64,000 bases of DNA from JAMXLJ01 sp036558745 (GCA_036558745.1 DATBEZ010000038.1:11873-75872); one strand, 5' to 3'. Counted from the stretch's first letter, positions 16,523 through 25,307 are shown. A program made the numbers and translations. Notes: generated by a model not told the origin, from the sequence alone.

Positions 16523-17749
16523 GTGGGGAACGGGCGGCGCACGGTGCGGACCGTCGCGGTCGCGATCGTCGCCGCGGCGATCACCCTCGCCGGGTGCGGC
16601 AGCGTTTCGTCGCACAGCGCATCCTCGTCGACCACGACCGTTCCCGCGCTGCTGCGCGACGTCCCGCAACCGATCGTCACCATCGCGTACCTGCTCCAGG
16701 ACGAGCTCACCCATCTGGGCTACAAGGTCGGTCGTCTGGACGCCGGCTTCACGACGCGCGCGACGAACGCGCTCGAGCAGTTCCAACGGTCGAAGGGCCT
16801 GCCCGCAACCGGCGCGTTCGACCAGGCCACCGCCGTCGCGCTGCGCAGCGCCACCGGACGTCACGCACCGACGATCGTGCGCAGCGTGCAGTCGGTGCTG
16901 ACCGAGCTCGGGCTCTACCACAGCGCGATCGACGGCAACTACGGGTCCGAGACGACGGCCGCGGTCACGACGCTGCAGCGCCGCGCCGGCCTGCATCAGC
17001 ACGTCGGTCTGGTCGACGCGGCGACGCTCGTCGCGATGGTCGACGAGTGGCGAGCGAAGAAGCTGCCCGCGCCGAACCCACCGCCGCCGCCCAATGAGTC
17101 CGGTGTCCTCCAGCCCGGCGACACGGGCGCGGCGGTCGCGTCGGTCCAGCACCGGCTCGCCGCGCTCGGCTACCGGCCCGGTGACCCCGACGGCGACTTC
17201 GGCGCCGAGACCGAGAGCGCGGTCGTCGCGTTCGAGAAGCACGAGGGACTCGCGCGCGACGGCGCGGTCGGCTCGCAGGTCCGGGCCCGGCTCGCGCACC
17301 CACGCGGAGCGGGACCGCGGTCGATGTCGCCGCAGCCCCACATCGAGGTCGACCTCGACCGGCAGATCGCGTTCGTCGTGCTCCCGGGCGCGCCGGTCAC
17401 GATCCTCGACGTGTCGACCGGCAGCGGCCAGACCTACACCGACCCGGGGTCGAACCAGGAGCAGGTCGCGTACACGCCGACAGGCACGTACTCGGTGTAC
17501 CGCGAGATCGACGCGCCGGTGATCGCGCCGCTCGGCACGCTCTACGAGCCGCTGTACTTCCTCGAGGGCTGGGCCATGCACGGCGAGTCGGTCGTGCCGC
17601 CGTACCCGGGCAGCCACGGGTGCGTGCGCACACACGACTGGGACCAGGACTGGCTGTTCCCGCAGATCCCGGTCGGGACGCCGATCACGATCTCCGGCAC
17701 CAACCCCGGCGGCGTGAGCCGTCCGGCGAACGCGGGCGCCGGCTACTGA
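16523..17749 (+). CDS. L,D-transpeptidase lipoprotein with three peptidoglycan-binding domains
   Basis: A 408-residue exported protein starting at GTG after a GGGGGGTGGG ribosome site. A lipoprotein signal ends in LAGC with Cys25 as the lipidated residue. Three PG_binding_1 modules follow (about 50-110, 115-175 and 190-250), each with a GY/GLY...DGxFG pattern. The YkuD catalytic domain then shows AMHGE and SHGCVR with nucleophile Cys367. It should build 3-3 cross-links or anchor proteins in the wall outside the membrane. Transcribed divergently from the PfkB gene. Confidence 0.94.
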   Translation: MGNGRRTVRTVAVAIVAAAITLAGCGSVSSHSASSSTTTVPALLRDVPQPIVTIAYLLQDELTHLGYKVGRLDAGFTTRATNALEQFQRSKGLPATGAFDQATAVALRSATGRHAPTIVRSVQSVLTELGLYHSAIDGNYGSETTAAVTTLQRRAGLHQHVGLVDAATLVAMVDEWRAKKLPAPNPPPPPNESGVLQPGDTGAAVASVQHRLAALGYRPGDPDGDFGAETESAVVAFEKHEGLARDGAVGSQVRARLAHPRGAGPRSMSPQPHIEVDLDRQIAFVVLPGAPVTILDVSTGSGQTYTDPGSNQEQVAYTPTGTYSVYREIDAPVIAPLGTLYEPLYFLEGWAMHGESVVPPYPGSHGCVRTHDWDQDWLFPQIPVGTPITISGTNPGGVSRPANAGAGY

Positions 17750-18111
17750 CCGTCGCCGTCGCGCGGCGCGAGCGGTGTGCCGAAGCGGATGATGTTGCCG
17801 TCGGGATCGACGACCGCACCCTCGCGCTGGCCCCACGAGGTGTCCTCGGGACCGTGGACCTCGGCACGTGCGGCCCTCCACGCAGCGGCGAGCGCGTCCG
17901 GGTCGTCGACCCACACGTACGCGCTCGCGTGGCCATGGTCGTCGAAGCGCTCGACGACGCCGAGGTGGAGCTCGACCTCGCCCGCGACCGCGTACCCGTA
18001 GCCGCCGCCGTCGTACCGGCGCGTCGAGAACCCGAGCCGGTCGTAGTGGGCCAGCGCGACGTCGAGGTCGCGCACCGGGAAGATCGGCGCGACACGCTGC
18101 AGCTGGATCAC
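17743..18111 (-). CDS. VOC/glyoxalase superfamily protein (bleomycin-resistance-like)
   Basis: A 122-residue single-module VOC protein: APIFPVRDLDVALAHYDRLGF, a central GYGYAVAGEVELHLG strand, HASAYVWVDD and a terminal VDPDGNIIRFGTPL. It resembles bleomycin-binding and dioxygenase-like proteins; only some metal ligands are recognisable. I selected the GTG seven nucleotides after a TAGCGT -10 box (18124-18119), which also contains the stop codon of the neighbouring remnant. A GTG three codons earlier is possible but overlaps that box. The 3' end overlaps the L,D-transpeptidase gene by 7 bp. Confidence 0.85.
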   Translation of the reverse strand: MIQLQRVAPIFPVRDLDVALAHYDRLGFSTRRYDGGGYGYAVAGEVELHLGVVERFDDHGHASAYVWVDDPDALAAAWRAARAEVHGPEDTSWGQREGAVVDPDGNIIRFGTPLAPRDGDGQ

Positions 18112-18121
18112 GCGCCGCACG

Positions 18122-18286
18122 CTACCGGCCGGTCGTGCCGTCGAGCAGCTCCCGGGTGATGTCCATGTGACCGACGTGGCGCGCGGTCTCCTCGATCATG
18201 TGGGTCACGACCCATCGCAGCGTCGTGGGCCGGATCTCGGTCACGAGCCGACGGTGCCAACTGGGCAGCGACGCGGTCAAGCCCAT
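18122..18286 (-). pseudogene. C-terminal remnant of a DinB/DUF664 family protein
   Basis: Only the last 40 or so residues of a DUF664 (DinB-like) protein remain: TLRWVVTHMIEETARHVGHM followed by DITRELLDGTTG. The conserved MIEETARHxGHxD helix carries a metal-ligand His of the full 150-170-residue domain. Upstream of residue 15 the reading frame (MGLTASLPSWHRRL) does not resemble the family, and a divergent methyltransferase starts 57 nt away. The fragment is therefore a deletion relic, although a 54-residue peptide could still be made from the ATG. Confidence 0.75.
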
Positions 18287-18343
18287 CGCCGATCGAGGAA
18301 AGGACGCGGCCGGCGACACGGACGCGGGACCAGACTCGAGGGC

Positions 18344-18994
18344 ATGGCGGACGACCGCTCGGAGGTGGTGCGGCGCGGCTACGACCGCATCGCGGCCGAC
18401 TACCTCGCCGCACGCGTCGCCGGCGGCGACATCGACGCGCTCGACGACCTCCTGGCCCGCCTCCCGCCGGGTGCACGGATGCTCGACGCGGGATCCGGAG
18501 CGGGCGTGCCGGTGACGCAGCGCATCATCGATGGCGGGATGTCGGCCTGCGCGCTCGACTTCTCGAACGCGCAGCTGCGACTGGCGCGCCGCCACGTCCC
18601 GAGGGCGGCGCTCGTCCAGGCCGACCTGGTCGCACTGCCCTTCGCGTCGGGCTCGTTCGACGCGGTGGTCTCGTTCTACGCGGTCATCCACGTCGACCGG
18701 GCGCTGCACGCGCACGTGTTCGGCGAGGTCGCCCGGGTGCTGCGACCCGGCGGCCACGCGCTCCTGTGCCTCGGGTCCCGCGACGTCCCGGCCGACGACG
18801 ATCCGGAGAGCTGGCTCGGCGTCCCGATGTTCTGGAGCCACTTCGACCGGGAGACCAACCTGCGGCTGGTGGGCGAGGCCGGTCTGGCGGTCCTCGCCGC
18901 GAGTCACGTCGCCGACCCGATGGACCACGGCGGGCACACGTTCGTGCTGGCGCGGCGCCCGCCTGTGGGCACGAATCGGGACCTTGTTCCGTAA
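18344..18994 (+). CDS. class I SAM-dependent methyltransferase
   Basis: A 216-residue Rossmann methyltransferase. Motif I is MLDAGSGAGVPVTQ, the acidic end of strand 2 is ALDFSN, VQADLVALPFASGSFDAVVS holds motifs II and III, and VARVLRPGGHALL is the post-motif strand. It belongs to the UbiE/small-molecule group rather than rRNA methylases. The ATG is preceded by CAGACT seven bases upstream, a possible weak -10 box for a leaderless transcript. The substrate is unknown. Confidence 0.9.
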   Translation: MADDRSEVVRRGYDRIAADYLAARVAGGDIDALDDLLARLPPGARMLDAGSGAGVPVTQRIIDGGMSACALDFSNAQLRLARRHVPRAALVQADLVALPFASGSFDAVVSFYAVIHVDRALHAHVFGEVARVLRPGGHALLCLGSRDVPADDDPESWLGVPMFWSHFDRETNLRLVGEAGLAVLAASHVADPMDHGGHTFVLARRPPVGTNRDLVP

Positions 18995-19012
18995 CGTTGA
19001 TTCGATTAAGCT
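18984..19012 (+). promoter_or_regulatory. candidate promoter of the crotonase-TetR pair
   Basis: TTGTTC (18984-18989) and TAAGCT (19007-19012) are separated by 17 nt and lie 47 nt before the crotonase ATG. The -10 box matches the TAnnnT pattern seen elsewhere in the window. The -35 overlaps the end of the methyltransferase gene, which would make the crotonase a separate transcription unit. Confidence 0.35.
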
Positions 19013-19059
19013 CCGCGTTGTTCACCGATGACCGCGGGCACAGGACACAAGGGGGCCGC

Positions 19060-19758
19060 ATGGGCGCGCTCGTCACCTACTCGCTCGACGACGGCGTGGC
19101 GACGATCGCCATGGACGACGGCAAGGTCAACGTGCTGTCGCTCGCGATGCAGTCGGAGCTCAACGCCGCGCTCGACCGGGCCGAGGCGGACCGCGCCGTC
19201 GTCGTGCTCGCGGGCCGCGACGGCGTGTTCTCCGCCGGCTTCGACCTGCCCGCACTCCGCGCCGGCGGCCCGGACGCGCTCGACATGCTCCAGGGCGGGT
19301 TCCTGCTCGCCGAGCGCCTGCTGTCGTTCCCGACGCCCGTCGTGATCGCGTGCACCGGTCACGCGATCGCGATGGCGGTGTTCCTGCTGCTCTCCGGCGA
19401 CTACCGCATCGGCGCAGCCGGGCCTCACAAGCTCACGGCGAACGAGGTCGCGATCGGCATGACCCTGCCGCGCGCGGCGATCGAGCTGTGCCGGCAACGG
19501 CTGACGCCCGCGGTGTTCAACCGCGCCGTCATCCTCGCCGAGGTCTTCTCCCCCGATGATGCGGTCGCGGGCGGCCTGCTCGACCGGGTCGCGCCCGCCG
19601 ACGAGCTCCTCGACGTCGCGCGCACGACTGCGAGCGCGCTGGCCAAGCTCGACCTGCGCGCGCATGCCGCGACCAAGCTGCGGGCGCGCGAACAGACCCT
19701 GCAGGCGCTTCGCGCCGCGATCGAAGCCGACGACGCGGACCTGCGCCCCCGCGCCTGA
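19060..19758 (+). CDS. crotonase/enoyl-CoA hydratase family protein
   Basis: A 232-residue short crotonase. MDDGKVNVLSLAM replaces the usual NRP motif, GRDGVFSAGFDL is the first oxyanion segment and CTGHAIAMAVFLLLSGDYRIG the second. ANEVAIGMTLPRAAIEL contains a Glu at the position of the catalytic acid. This subtype is annotated in mycobacteria as EchA-like and often travels with TetR regulators; here a TetR gene follows after 6 nt. It should hydrate or isomerise an acyl-CoA that the regulator senses, which is inference from linkage. Confidence 0.9.
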   Translation: MGALVTYSLDDGVATIAMDDGKVNVLSLAMQSELNAALDRAEADRAVVVLAGRDGVFSAGFDLPALRAGGPDALDMLQGGFLLAERLLSFPTPVVIACTGHAIAMAVFLLLSGDYRIGAAGPHKLTANEVAIGMTLPRAAIELCRQRLTPAVFNRAVILAEVFSPDDAVAGGLLDRVAPADELLDVARTTASALAKLDLRAHAATKLRAREQTLQALRAAIEADDADLRPRA

Positions 19759-19764
19759 CCTGCG

Positions 19765-20376
19765 ATGCCGAGAGCGAAGCAACGCACCCCCGAGCTGCGC
19801 GACCGCGTGCTCCAGGTGGCGGTCGCGACGCTCGCGAGCGAAGGCGTGACGGGTTTCACCACGCGCCGGGTCGCGGAGGAGGCGGAGACGTCGACGCCCG
19901 CGGTCTACGAGCTGTTCGGCGACAAGGCCGGCCTCGTGCGCGAGGTGTTCTTCGAGGGCTTCCGCATGCTCGCCCGTCGCCTGGCCGAAGCCGAGGCGAC
20001 CGACGACCCGAAGGCGGACCTCGTGCGCGTGGCCGATACGTTCCGCCGGTTCGTGCGCGAGAACCCGGTGCTGGCCGAGGTGATGTTCTCGCGTCCGATC
20101 GCCGACTTCGACCCCGGTCCCGACGAGCTGCGCGCGGGGAGCTCGGTGCGCGAGCTCGTCGTGACGCGTGTGCGGCGCGCGCTCGACGCAGACGTGCTGA
20201 CCGGCGACGCGACCGACATCGCGCACGCGCTGGTCGCCCTCGCCCAGGGCCTCGCGGCCCAGGAGACCGCGGGCTGGCTGGGTACGTCGAAGGCGTCGAT
20301 CGACCGCCGCTGGACGCTCGCGGTGCGGGCCATGCTCGACGGCCTCGCGCCCGCGCGTCGCCCGTCGATCAGGTGA
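19765..20376 (+). CDS. TetR family transcriptional regulator
   Basis: A 203-residue protein with an N-terminal helix-turn-helix (residues about 10-57: VAVATLASEGVTGFTTRRVA then STPAVYELFGDKAGLVREVF) and a C-terminal ligand domain resembling the WHG/TetR_C group. Co-transcribed with the crotonase just upstream and convergent with a P450 gene (8-bp overlap). It likely represses the crotonase unit, with an acyl-CoA or P450 substrate as ligand; that is inference. Confidence 0.92.
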   Translation: MPRAKQRTPELRDRVLQVAVATLASEGVTGFTTRRVAEEAETSTPAVYELFGDKAGLVREVFFEGFRMLARRLAEAEATDDPKADLVRVADTFRRFVRENPVLAEVMFSRPIADFDPGPDELRAGSSVRELVVTRVRRALDADVLTGDATDIAHALVALAQGLAAQETAGWLGTSKASIDRRWTLAVRAMLDGLAPARRPSIR

Positions 20377-21538
20377 GGACCGCGGGAAGGCGGCGATGCC
20401 CGAGGGCCCAGAACACCGGGTTCGGCTCCGGCGCGAAGCCTTCCACCAACCGGAGGCTCGACACCCGATCACACAGCGCCTCGATCACCGCCGCCGCTTC
20501 CAGCCGCGCGAGCGTCGCCCCCGGGCACACGTGCGGACCGGTGCCGAACGCGAGATGGTCACGCGGTCGCGTGCGGTCGACACGGAACGCCGAAGGCTCG
20601 TCGTAGCGCGACTCGTCGCGGTTCGCGCTCGCCACCCCGAACACGACCCGGTCACCCGGCGCCAGCGGGCAGCCGGACACCTCGGTGTAGCCGAGCACGG
20701 CCCGGGCCAGCACCTGCACCGGCGAGTCGTGACGCAGCGACTCTTCGACCACGACCGGCACGAGCGCGCGCTCCTCGCGGACTCGCTCGTACAGGTCGGG
20801 CGCGCTCGCGAGCGTGTGCAGGCAGTTGCCGATGAGGTTCCTGGTCGTCTCGTTACCGGCCACGATGAGGAACATCGTCTGGGTGCGCACCGCCGCATCG
20901 GAGAGGTATTCGCCGTCGACGTCGGTACGGAGGAACCGCGTGATCACGTCGTCGGGTGGATCGGGCACCGCTCGCCGCCGGTCGATCTCGCGCTGGATAT
21001 ACGCGGCGAACTCGGGATGGCTCTGCGACAACGTGGCGGGCTCACCGCTGTCCTGCGCGGCGAGCAGCTCGTCGGACCAGTGGCGGAAGCGCTCCTGGTC
21101 CTCGACCGGCACGCCCAGCATGTGGGCGATCACGGCGGACGGCAGCGGATCGACGACCGTCGCGACCAGGTCGACGCAGCCCGCGGCGGCCTGCTCGGCC
21201 AGCGCGTCCCCGACGAGCCGCCGCGCGGTGTCGCGGACGAACGGCGCAGCCTGCGCGGTGCGGTGCGCGGCGACGACCGTGTTGATGACGCGTCGGATCC
21301 GCCCGTGCCGCGGTTCGGGCACCGCGGAGATGACGATCTCGTCCTCCGGCAGCGCGCTGACGTCCATGAACGAGCCCACGAACCGGTCGACGTCGCGCAG
21401 ACCCGCCTCCACGCCGTCGGCGGTCGCGACGTAGTAGCCCGCGGGCGTGTCGACCACACCGCCGGCCTTGCGCGCCCGGGCCATCGCCTCGTAGCGATCC
21501 TCGGCACCACCGGCGTACGGGTCGAACGCCTCCGTCAT
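20369..21538 (-). CDS. cytochrome P450
   Basis: A complete 389-residue soluble class I P450. It has I-helix AGNETT (227-232), ExxR in VEESLR, the SANRDESRYDEP meander and heme loop FGTGPHVCPGATLAR with ligand Cys338. It resembles the CYP families of actinobacteria that oxidise sterols, terpenoids or fatty acids. Neighbours are a TetR gene, convergent by 8 bp, and a divergent sulfotransferase gene 90 nt upstream, suggesting hydroxylation followed by sulfonation of the same hydrophobic compound; this is inference. Confidence 0.95.
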   Translation of the reverse strand: MTEAFDPYAGGAEDRYEAMARARKAGGVVDTPAGYYVATADGVEAGLRDVDRFVGSFMDVSALPEDEIVISAVPEPRHGRIRRVINTVVAAHRTAQAAPFVRDTARRLVGDALAEQAAAGCVDLVATVVDPLPSAVIAHMLGVPVEDQERFRHWSDELLAAQDSGEPATLSQSHPEFAAYIQREIDRRRAVPDPPDDVITRFLRTDVDGEYLSDAAVRTQTMFLIVAGNETTRNLIGNCLHTLASAPDLYERVREERALVPVVVEESLRHDSPVQVLARAVLGYTEVSGCPLAPGDRVVFGVASANRDESRYDEPSAFRVDRTRPRDHLAFGTGPHVCPGATLARLEAAAVIEALCDRVSSLRLVEGFAPEPNPVFWALGHRRLPAVLT

Positions 21539-21627
21539 GACCGAGCCGTCTACTCTTCGCCGCCGACGGCGTCAACCGCGACGCGCGATGGCTGCGCGCG
21601 ACACGGCGCCTTCGAGAGGAGCGGCGC

Positions 21628-22863
21628 GTGACCTGGGATCCCGGGCCCCGGCCCCAGTGGGTGAAGGACGCGATCGACGGGCGCTTCGACGCCGTGCTGG
21701 CCCGCGCGCGCGATCCCTTCGAACGCGACGCGCTGCTCGACGAGGCCCACATCACGACCGGGCTCGACGATTTCGGCGACGATCCCTTCGTCGAGGCGCT
21801 CGACGTCCTGATCGCGTCGGCCGAGGACGAGTCACGACTCCATGTCGTCGGGCGCTGGCGCCTGCGGACGATGCTGCTCGGGCTACTCGCGAACCGGCTG
21901 AAGCTGCGCGAGTACGTGCGTCACGACCCCGAGGTCATGACCGAGCCCATCGTGGCACCGATCGTCGTGACGGGCGCGCCCCGGTCGGGCACGTCGATCC
22001 TCCATCAGCTCCTGAGCCACGACCCCGCGCACCGCGCCCCCCGCTCGTGGGAGTTCTGGTGCCCGACGCCGCCACCGGAGCCGGCGACCTACGGGCGCGA
22101 CGCGCGCGTCCCGCTCGCCGACGCCGAGATCCGGCTGAGCGCGGCGCTCGCGCCCAGCTTCGACGCGATGCACGAGATGTCGGCGACCATGCCGCGCGAG
22201 TGCATCGGCGCCCAGAATTGTGCGCTGCGCTCCGACGACCTGCCCGGCAACTTCCGCCTCCCCTCGTACCAGGCGTGGTTGGACGGGGCCGACATGCAGC
22301 CCGCGTACGCGTGGCACCGGCTCATCCTCCAGACGCTTCAGCGGCGCATGCCGTCCCGTCGGTGGGTGCTCAAGGCGCCGTCGCACCTGGCCGCGCTCGA
22401 CACCCTGTTCGAGACGTATCCCGACGCGGAGCTCGTGATCACGCACCGCGATCCGCTGACCATGCTCGCGTCGGTCACGAGCCTGGAGGCGACGCTGTAC
22501 TGGGCCCACTCCGACGGGGTGCAGTACGACACCGTGGCGCAGGAACAGCTCGACCGTCACGCGCGCCTGCTGGACGGCCTCGTCGACTGGCGCGAGCACC
22601 ATCCCGGCGTGCGCGTGCACGATGTCGAGTACTGGCGCTTCGTCGAGGATCCCGTGCGCGCGATGGAGGAGCTCTACGCGGCGATGGACACGCAGCTGAC
22701 CGGGGACGCGCGCGCGGCGATCGCGGGTCACGTCGCCGCCAAGCCCCAGGGTCGTCACGGTGGCCACCGGTACTCGTTCGACGACCTCGGCCTCGACGAG
22801 CGCACGACCCGTGCGCGTTTCCGCCGGTACCAGGACCGCTTCGGCATCCCCGACGACTTCTAG
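21628..22863 (+). CDS. sulfotransferase family protein
   Basis: A 411-residue PAPS-dependent sulfotransferase-like protein. The 5'-phosphosulfate loop TGAPRSGTS spans residues 115-123, and the 3'-phosphate region is recognisable around RRWVLKAPSHLAALD and VITHRDPLTMLAS. The family transfers sulfate to hydroxyl groups of lipids, sterols or glycans; the long all-alpha insertions match the actinobacterial Sulfotransfer_3 group. GTG start with GAGAGGA seven bases upstream. Followed by a hairpin of the GTTGGGAC family. Confidence 0.9.
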   Translation: MTWDPGPRPQWVKDAIDGRFDAVLARARDPFERDALLDEAHITTGLDDFGDDPFVEALDVLIASAEDESRLHVVGRWRLRTMLLGLLANRLKLREYVRHDPEVMTEPIVAPIVVTGAPRSGTSILHQLLSHDPAHRAPRSWEFWCPTPPPEPATYGRDARVPLADAEIRLSAALAPSFDAMHEMSATMPRECIGAQNCALRSDDLPGNFRLPSYQAWLDGADMQPAYAWHRLILQTLQRRMPSRRWVLKAPSHLAALDTLFETYPDAELVITHRDPLTMLASVTSLEATLYWAHSDGVQYDTVAQEQLDRHARLLDGLVDWREHHPGVRVHDVEYWRFVEDPVRAMEELYAAMDTQLTGDARAAIAGHVAAKPQGRHGGHRYSFDDLGLDERTTRARFRRYQDRFGIPDDF

Positions 22864-22886
22864 CGTCGCGCCCCCAAAGCCCCGCT

Positions 22887-22934
22887 GCGTTGGGACGGTT
22901 AGCGTCGCCAGGACGACACTTTGCGTCCCAACGC
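22887..22934 (+). terminator. GTTGGGAC-family hairpin downstream of the sulfotransferase
   Basis: Perfect 11-bp stem GCGTTGGGACG/CGTCCCAACGC (22887-22897 with 22924-22934) and a 26-nt loop. It begins 23 nt after the sulfotransferase stop and ends 18 nt before the DUF1214 gene. The eight outer bases GTTGGGAC recur in hairpins at 28405 and 44183. A terminator without U-tract or a dispersed palindromic element are both possible. Confidence 0.6.
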
Positions 22935-22952
22935 GGGAAGAGGGCGTGACCG

Positions 22953-24146
22953 ATGACGCAGGAAGACTCCGACACGGGCGCGGCGTGGCAGGACTTCTGC
23001 CGCCGCATCGGGGAGCTCGGCGAACGCATCCTGGCCGACGACTTCCCCGGCGCGAGCGGCACCGACGCGGCGCGCGACCGCGCCGAGGGCTTCCGCCACC
23101 TCGCGAACCAGGTCGCGTGCTGGCTCACGTACGCCATCGGCCACACCGACGCACGGCACCCGTTGCTCTTTCGGCACAACGACCTCGTGTACCGCTGGGG
23201 CGGCCCGAACGTCGACCAGAACGCGCGCCGAGCGGTGATCGCGGGCGACGGGACGTATCGGATCAGCGGCACGATGGGCGCGTGCGAGGAGTTCGTTCTC
23301 CAGGTGAAGGCGGGCGAGATGCACACCGGCGACGCGCGCGTGTGCGCGGAGACGTCGGCGTCCCGGCTCGGCCTCGGCCCCGGTGACGCGTTCACCATCG
23401 TGCTGAGCGCGACCGAGCAACCCGGCAACTGGGTCGAGATCGCGCCCGACGCGAACCTCGTCCACGTGCGGGACTACTACTTCGACTGGCAGGCGCGGGA
23501 GCCCGCGACGTTCGCGATCGAGCGACTCGACACACAGGGCGAGCCCGAGGTGCCGCTCACGCTCGCTCGCGTCGAGGCCATGCTGTCGGAGGCGTTGCGA
23601 CAGATCGAAGGGTCGATCGTCTATTGGCGGGACTACCAGGACGACGTCCGCGCCACCCAGGACCTCAACACGTTCGGCGCTCCCGCGTTCGTGCCCGAAG
23701 GAGTGCACGACATCCTGTACGCACACGCGTTCATCGCGCTGAGCACCGCGGACGCGCTCGTCATCGAGGTCGACCCGTCCGATGCCGATCTCTGGGACGT
23801 GCAGCTCTACAGCCGAGGCTGGTACGAGTCGCTCGACTTCTCGAACCGGTCGACCAGCTCGAACCACCGTCTCGCGCACCGCGACGCCGACGGGCACGTC
23901 CGCCTCGTCGTCGCGCCGGTCGATCCGGGCGTGCCGAACTGGCTCGACACCGAAGCGCGCGACGAGGTCATGTGCACGATGCGGTGGTGGCGCGCCCGTG
24001 GAACACCGCTCGTGCGCACCGCGCTGGTGCCCGCGACTGCGCTACGCGAGCACCTTCCCGCCGATACCCCCTACGTCGACGTGGGCGCGCGCTCGGAGCA
24101 GATGCGTCGCCGCGCCGCGCACGTCGCGCGTCGCTACCGCACCTGA
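22953..24146 (+). CDS. DUF1214 domain-containing protein
   Basis: A 397-residue protein. The C-terminal third matches the DUF1214 pattern: ADLWDVQLYSRGWYESLDF, then STSSNHRLAHRDADGHVRLV and VDPGVPNWLDTE. The N-terminal half is helical with W/Y-rich blocks (VACWLTYAIGHTDARHPLL). The family is found near lipid and P450 genes in actinobacteria, its biochemical function is unknown, and there is no signal peptide. It is convergent with a TetR gene, their ends overlapping by 13 bp. Confidence 0.85.
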   Translation: MTQEDSDTGAAWQDFCRRIGELGERILADDFPGASGTDAARDRAEGFRHLANQVACWLTYAIGHTDARHPLLFRHNDLVYRWGGPNVDQNARRAVIAGDGTYRISGTMGACEEFVLQVKAGEMHTGDARVCAETSASRLGLGPGDAFTIVLSATEQPGNWVEIAPDANLVHVRDYYFDWQAREPATFAIERLDTQGEPEVPLTLARVEAMLSEALRQIEGSIVYWRDYQDDVRATQDLNTFGAPAFVPEGVHDILYAHAFIALSTADALVIEVDPSDADLWDVQLYSRGWYESLDFSNRSTSSNHRLAHRDADGHVRLVVAPVDPGVPNWLDTEARDEVMCTMRWWRARGTPLVRTALVPATALREHLPADTPYVDVGARSEQMRRRAAHVARRYRT

Positions 24147-24739
24147 ACGTCGCTCAACGCGGCCACGTCGACGACGCCGGCGAGGAGCACGCGTGCGACA
24201 CGCTGGAGCAGCGCGTCGATCTCCTCGATCGTGAGCTCGCCGTGCGCCCACGAGTACAACGCACCCTGCCACGCGAGCCCGAGAAGCAGGTTGAACTCGT
24301 CCGCGTCCACCGGCTCGCCCTCGATGGCGGCCTTCACGAGCTCCTGAACGACCGCGTCCTGCTCCTTGCGCAGCTCGCGCACACCCGGATCGGTCGAGCC
24401 CAGCGCGAGCACGAACGCCTGCCCGAGCTTCGGCGACCGCGCCAACGCCTCGCACGTGCGGTGCAGGAACTCCGCGACGCGCTCGCCCGCCGTCGCCGCG
24501 TCGGAGTCACCCGTTCCGTCGGCCCGCAGCTGACGCACGAAGTCGAGGTGCGCCGCCGCGATGAGCTGGTCCTTGGACGAGAAGTACCGGTAGATCGTGG
24601 CCGAGGAGAGCCCGGTGAGCCGCACGACATCGCGGATCTGCACCGCCTCGTATCCGCCCCGTTCGGCGAGGGTCCGGGTCGCTGCGATGGCGCGCTCGGC
24701 CGGACCGGGTTCTGGTGCCGCCCCACGCACGTTCCCCAC
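24134..24739 (-). CDS. TetR family transcriptional regulator
   Basis: A 201-residue TetR protein: helix-turn-helix at about 12-58 (RDVVRLTGLSSATIYRYFSS, then KDQLIAAAHLDF) and a C-terminal TetR_C-like helical bundle. The KstR-like motif LSSATIYRYFSSKD suggests a lipid or steroid-CoA regulator but is not proof. The GTG start is fixed by a TACGAT -10 box ending exactly six bases upstream, giving a leaderless mRNA. Divergent from the deazaflavin oxidoreductase across 82 bp, its probable target. Confidence 0.92.
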   Translation of the reverse strand: MGNVRGAAPEPGPAERAIAATRTLAERGGYEAVQIRDVVRLTGLSSATIYRYFSSKDQLIAAAHLDFVRQLRADGTGDSDAATAGERVAEFLHRTCEALARSPKLGQAFVLALGSTDPGVRELRKEQDAVVQELVKAAIEGEPVDADEFNLLLGLAWQGALYSWAHGELTIEEIDALLQRVARVLLAGVVDVAALSDVQVR

Positions 24740-24745
24740 AACGTG

Positions 24746-24751
24746 ATCGTA
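24746..24751 (-). promoter_or_regulatory. -10 box for leaderless TetR transcript
   Basis: TACGAT followed by six bases and the GTG start codon of the TetR gene. There is no ribosome-binding site between them. It is one of several TAnnnT-N6-start arrangements in the window. Confidence 0.55.
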
Positions 24752-24821
24752 CCGAGAACAGCGCTGGTCAAACCTGGGTTCGCGTGTGACAGCGCGCAGT
24801 ACGGCATGCGAGATTCGTGAC

Positions 24822-25307
24822 ATGACCTCACGTTCCGCTCGGACGAAGCGGTACCTCACCTTGCGCGGCACGCCGTTGCGGTACTGGGTTCGCATCCACA
24901 TCTGGGTGTACCGCACCACGCACGGGCGGGCTCTGTACCGCATGCGCGGGATGCCGTCGCTCCTGCTGACGACGACGGGGCGCCGTTCCGGCCGTGCGCA
25001 CACGGTTCCGCTCCCCTACTTCACGGATGCCGACGGCTCGGGCAAGGTCGTCGTCGGGTCGTTCGCGGGCTCGGACCACGACCCGGCATGGGTGCTGAAC
25101 CTGCGCGGCGACCCCTCCGTCCGGATCCAGGACCGCGCGGAGGTGTACCCGGCGCGCGCCACGGTGCTCGAGCGCGAGACCCGCGCACCGGTGTGGGAAC
25201 GCGTCGTGGCCGCCGCGCCGTGGTACGCGAACTACCAGACCGCCACGTCGCGCGAGATACCGCTCGTCCGGCTCGAACGGACCGAGCCCGCCGACGGCGG
25301 GGCGTGA
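24822..25307 (+). CDS. F420-dependent nitroreductase/quinone reductase family protein (Ddn-like)
   Basis: A 161-residue protein of the deazaflavin-dependent oxidoreductase family. The family pattern LLLTTTGRRSGRAHTVPLPY is followed by VVVGSFAGSDHDPAWVLNL, where the backbone and Lys/Arg residues bind the F420 phosphate, and a terminal APWYANYQTATSREIPLVRL. The N-terminal amphipathic segment (RYWVRIHIWVYRTTHGR) could contact the membrane as in mycobacterial Ddn. Expected to reduce a quinone or enone with F420H2. Controlled by the divergent TetR, by inference. Confidence 0.9.
   Translation: MTSRSARTKRYLTLRGTPLRYWVRIHIWVYRTTHGRALYRMRGMPSLLLTTTGRRSGRAHTVPLPYFTDADGSGKVVVGSFAGSDHDPAWVLNLRGDPSVRIQDRAEVYPARATVLERETRAPVWERVVAAAPWYANYQTATSREIPLVRLERTEPADGGA

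Noticed and set aside
18122..18937. Long minus-strand frame containing the DUF664 remnant
   Set aside because: Only the last 40 residues resemble a family; the rest is antisense to the methyltransferase gene.
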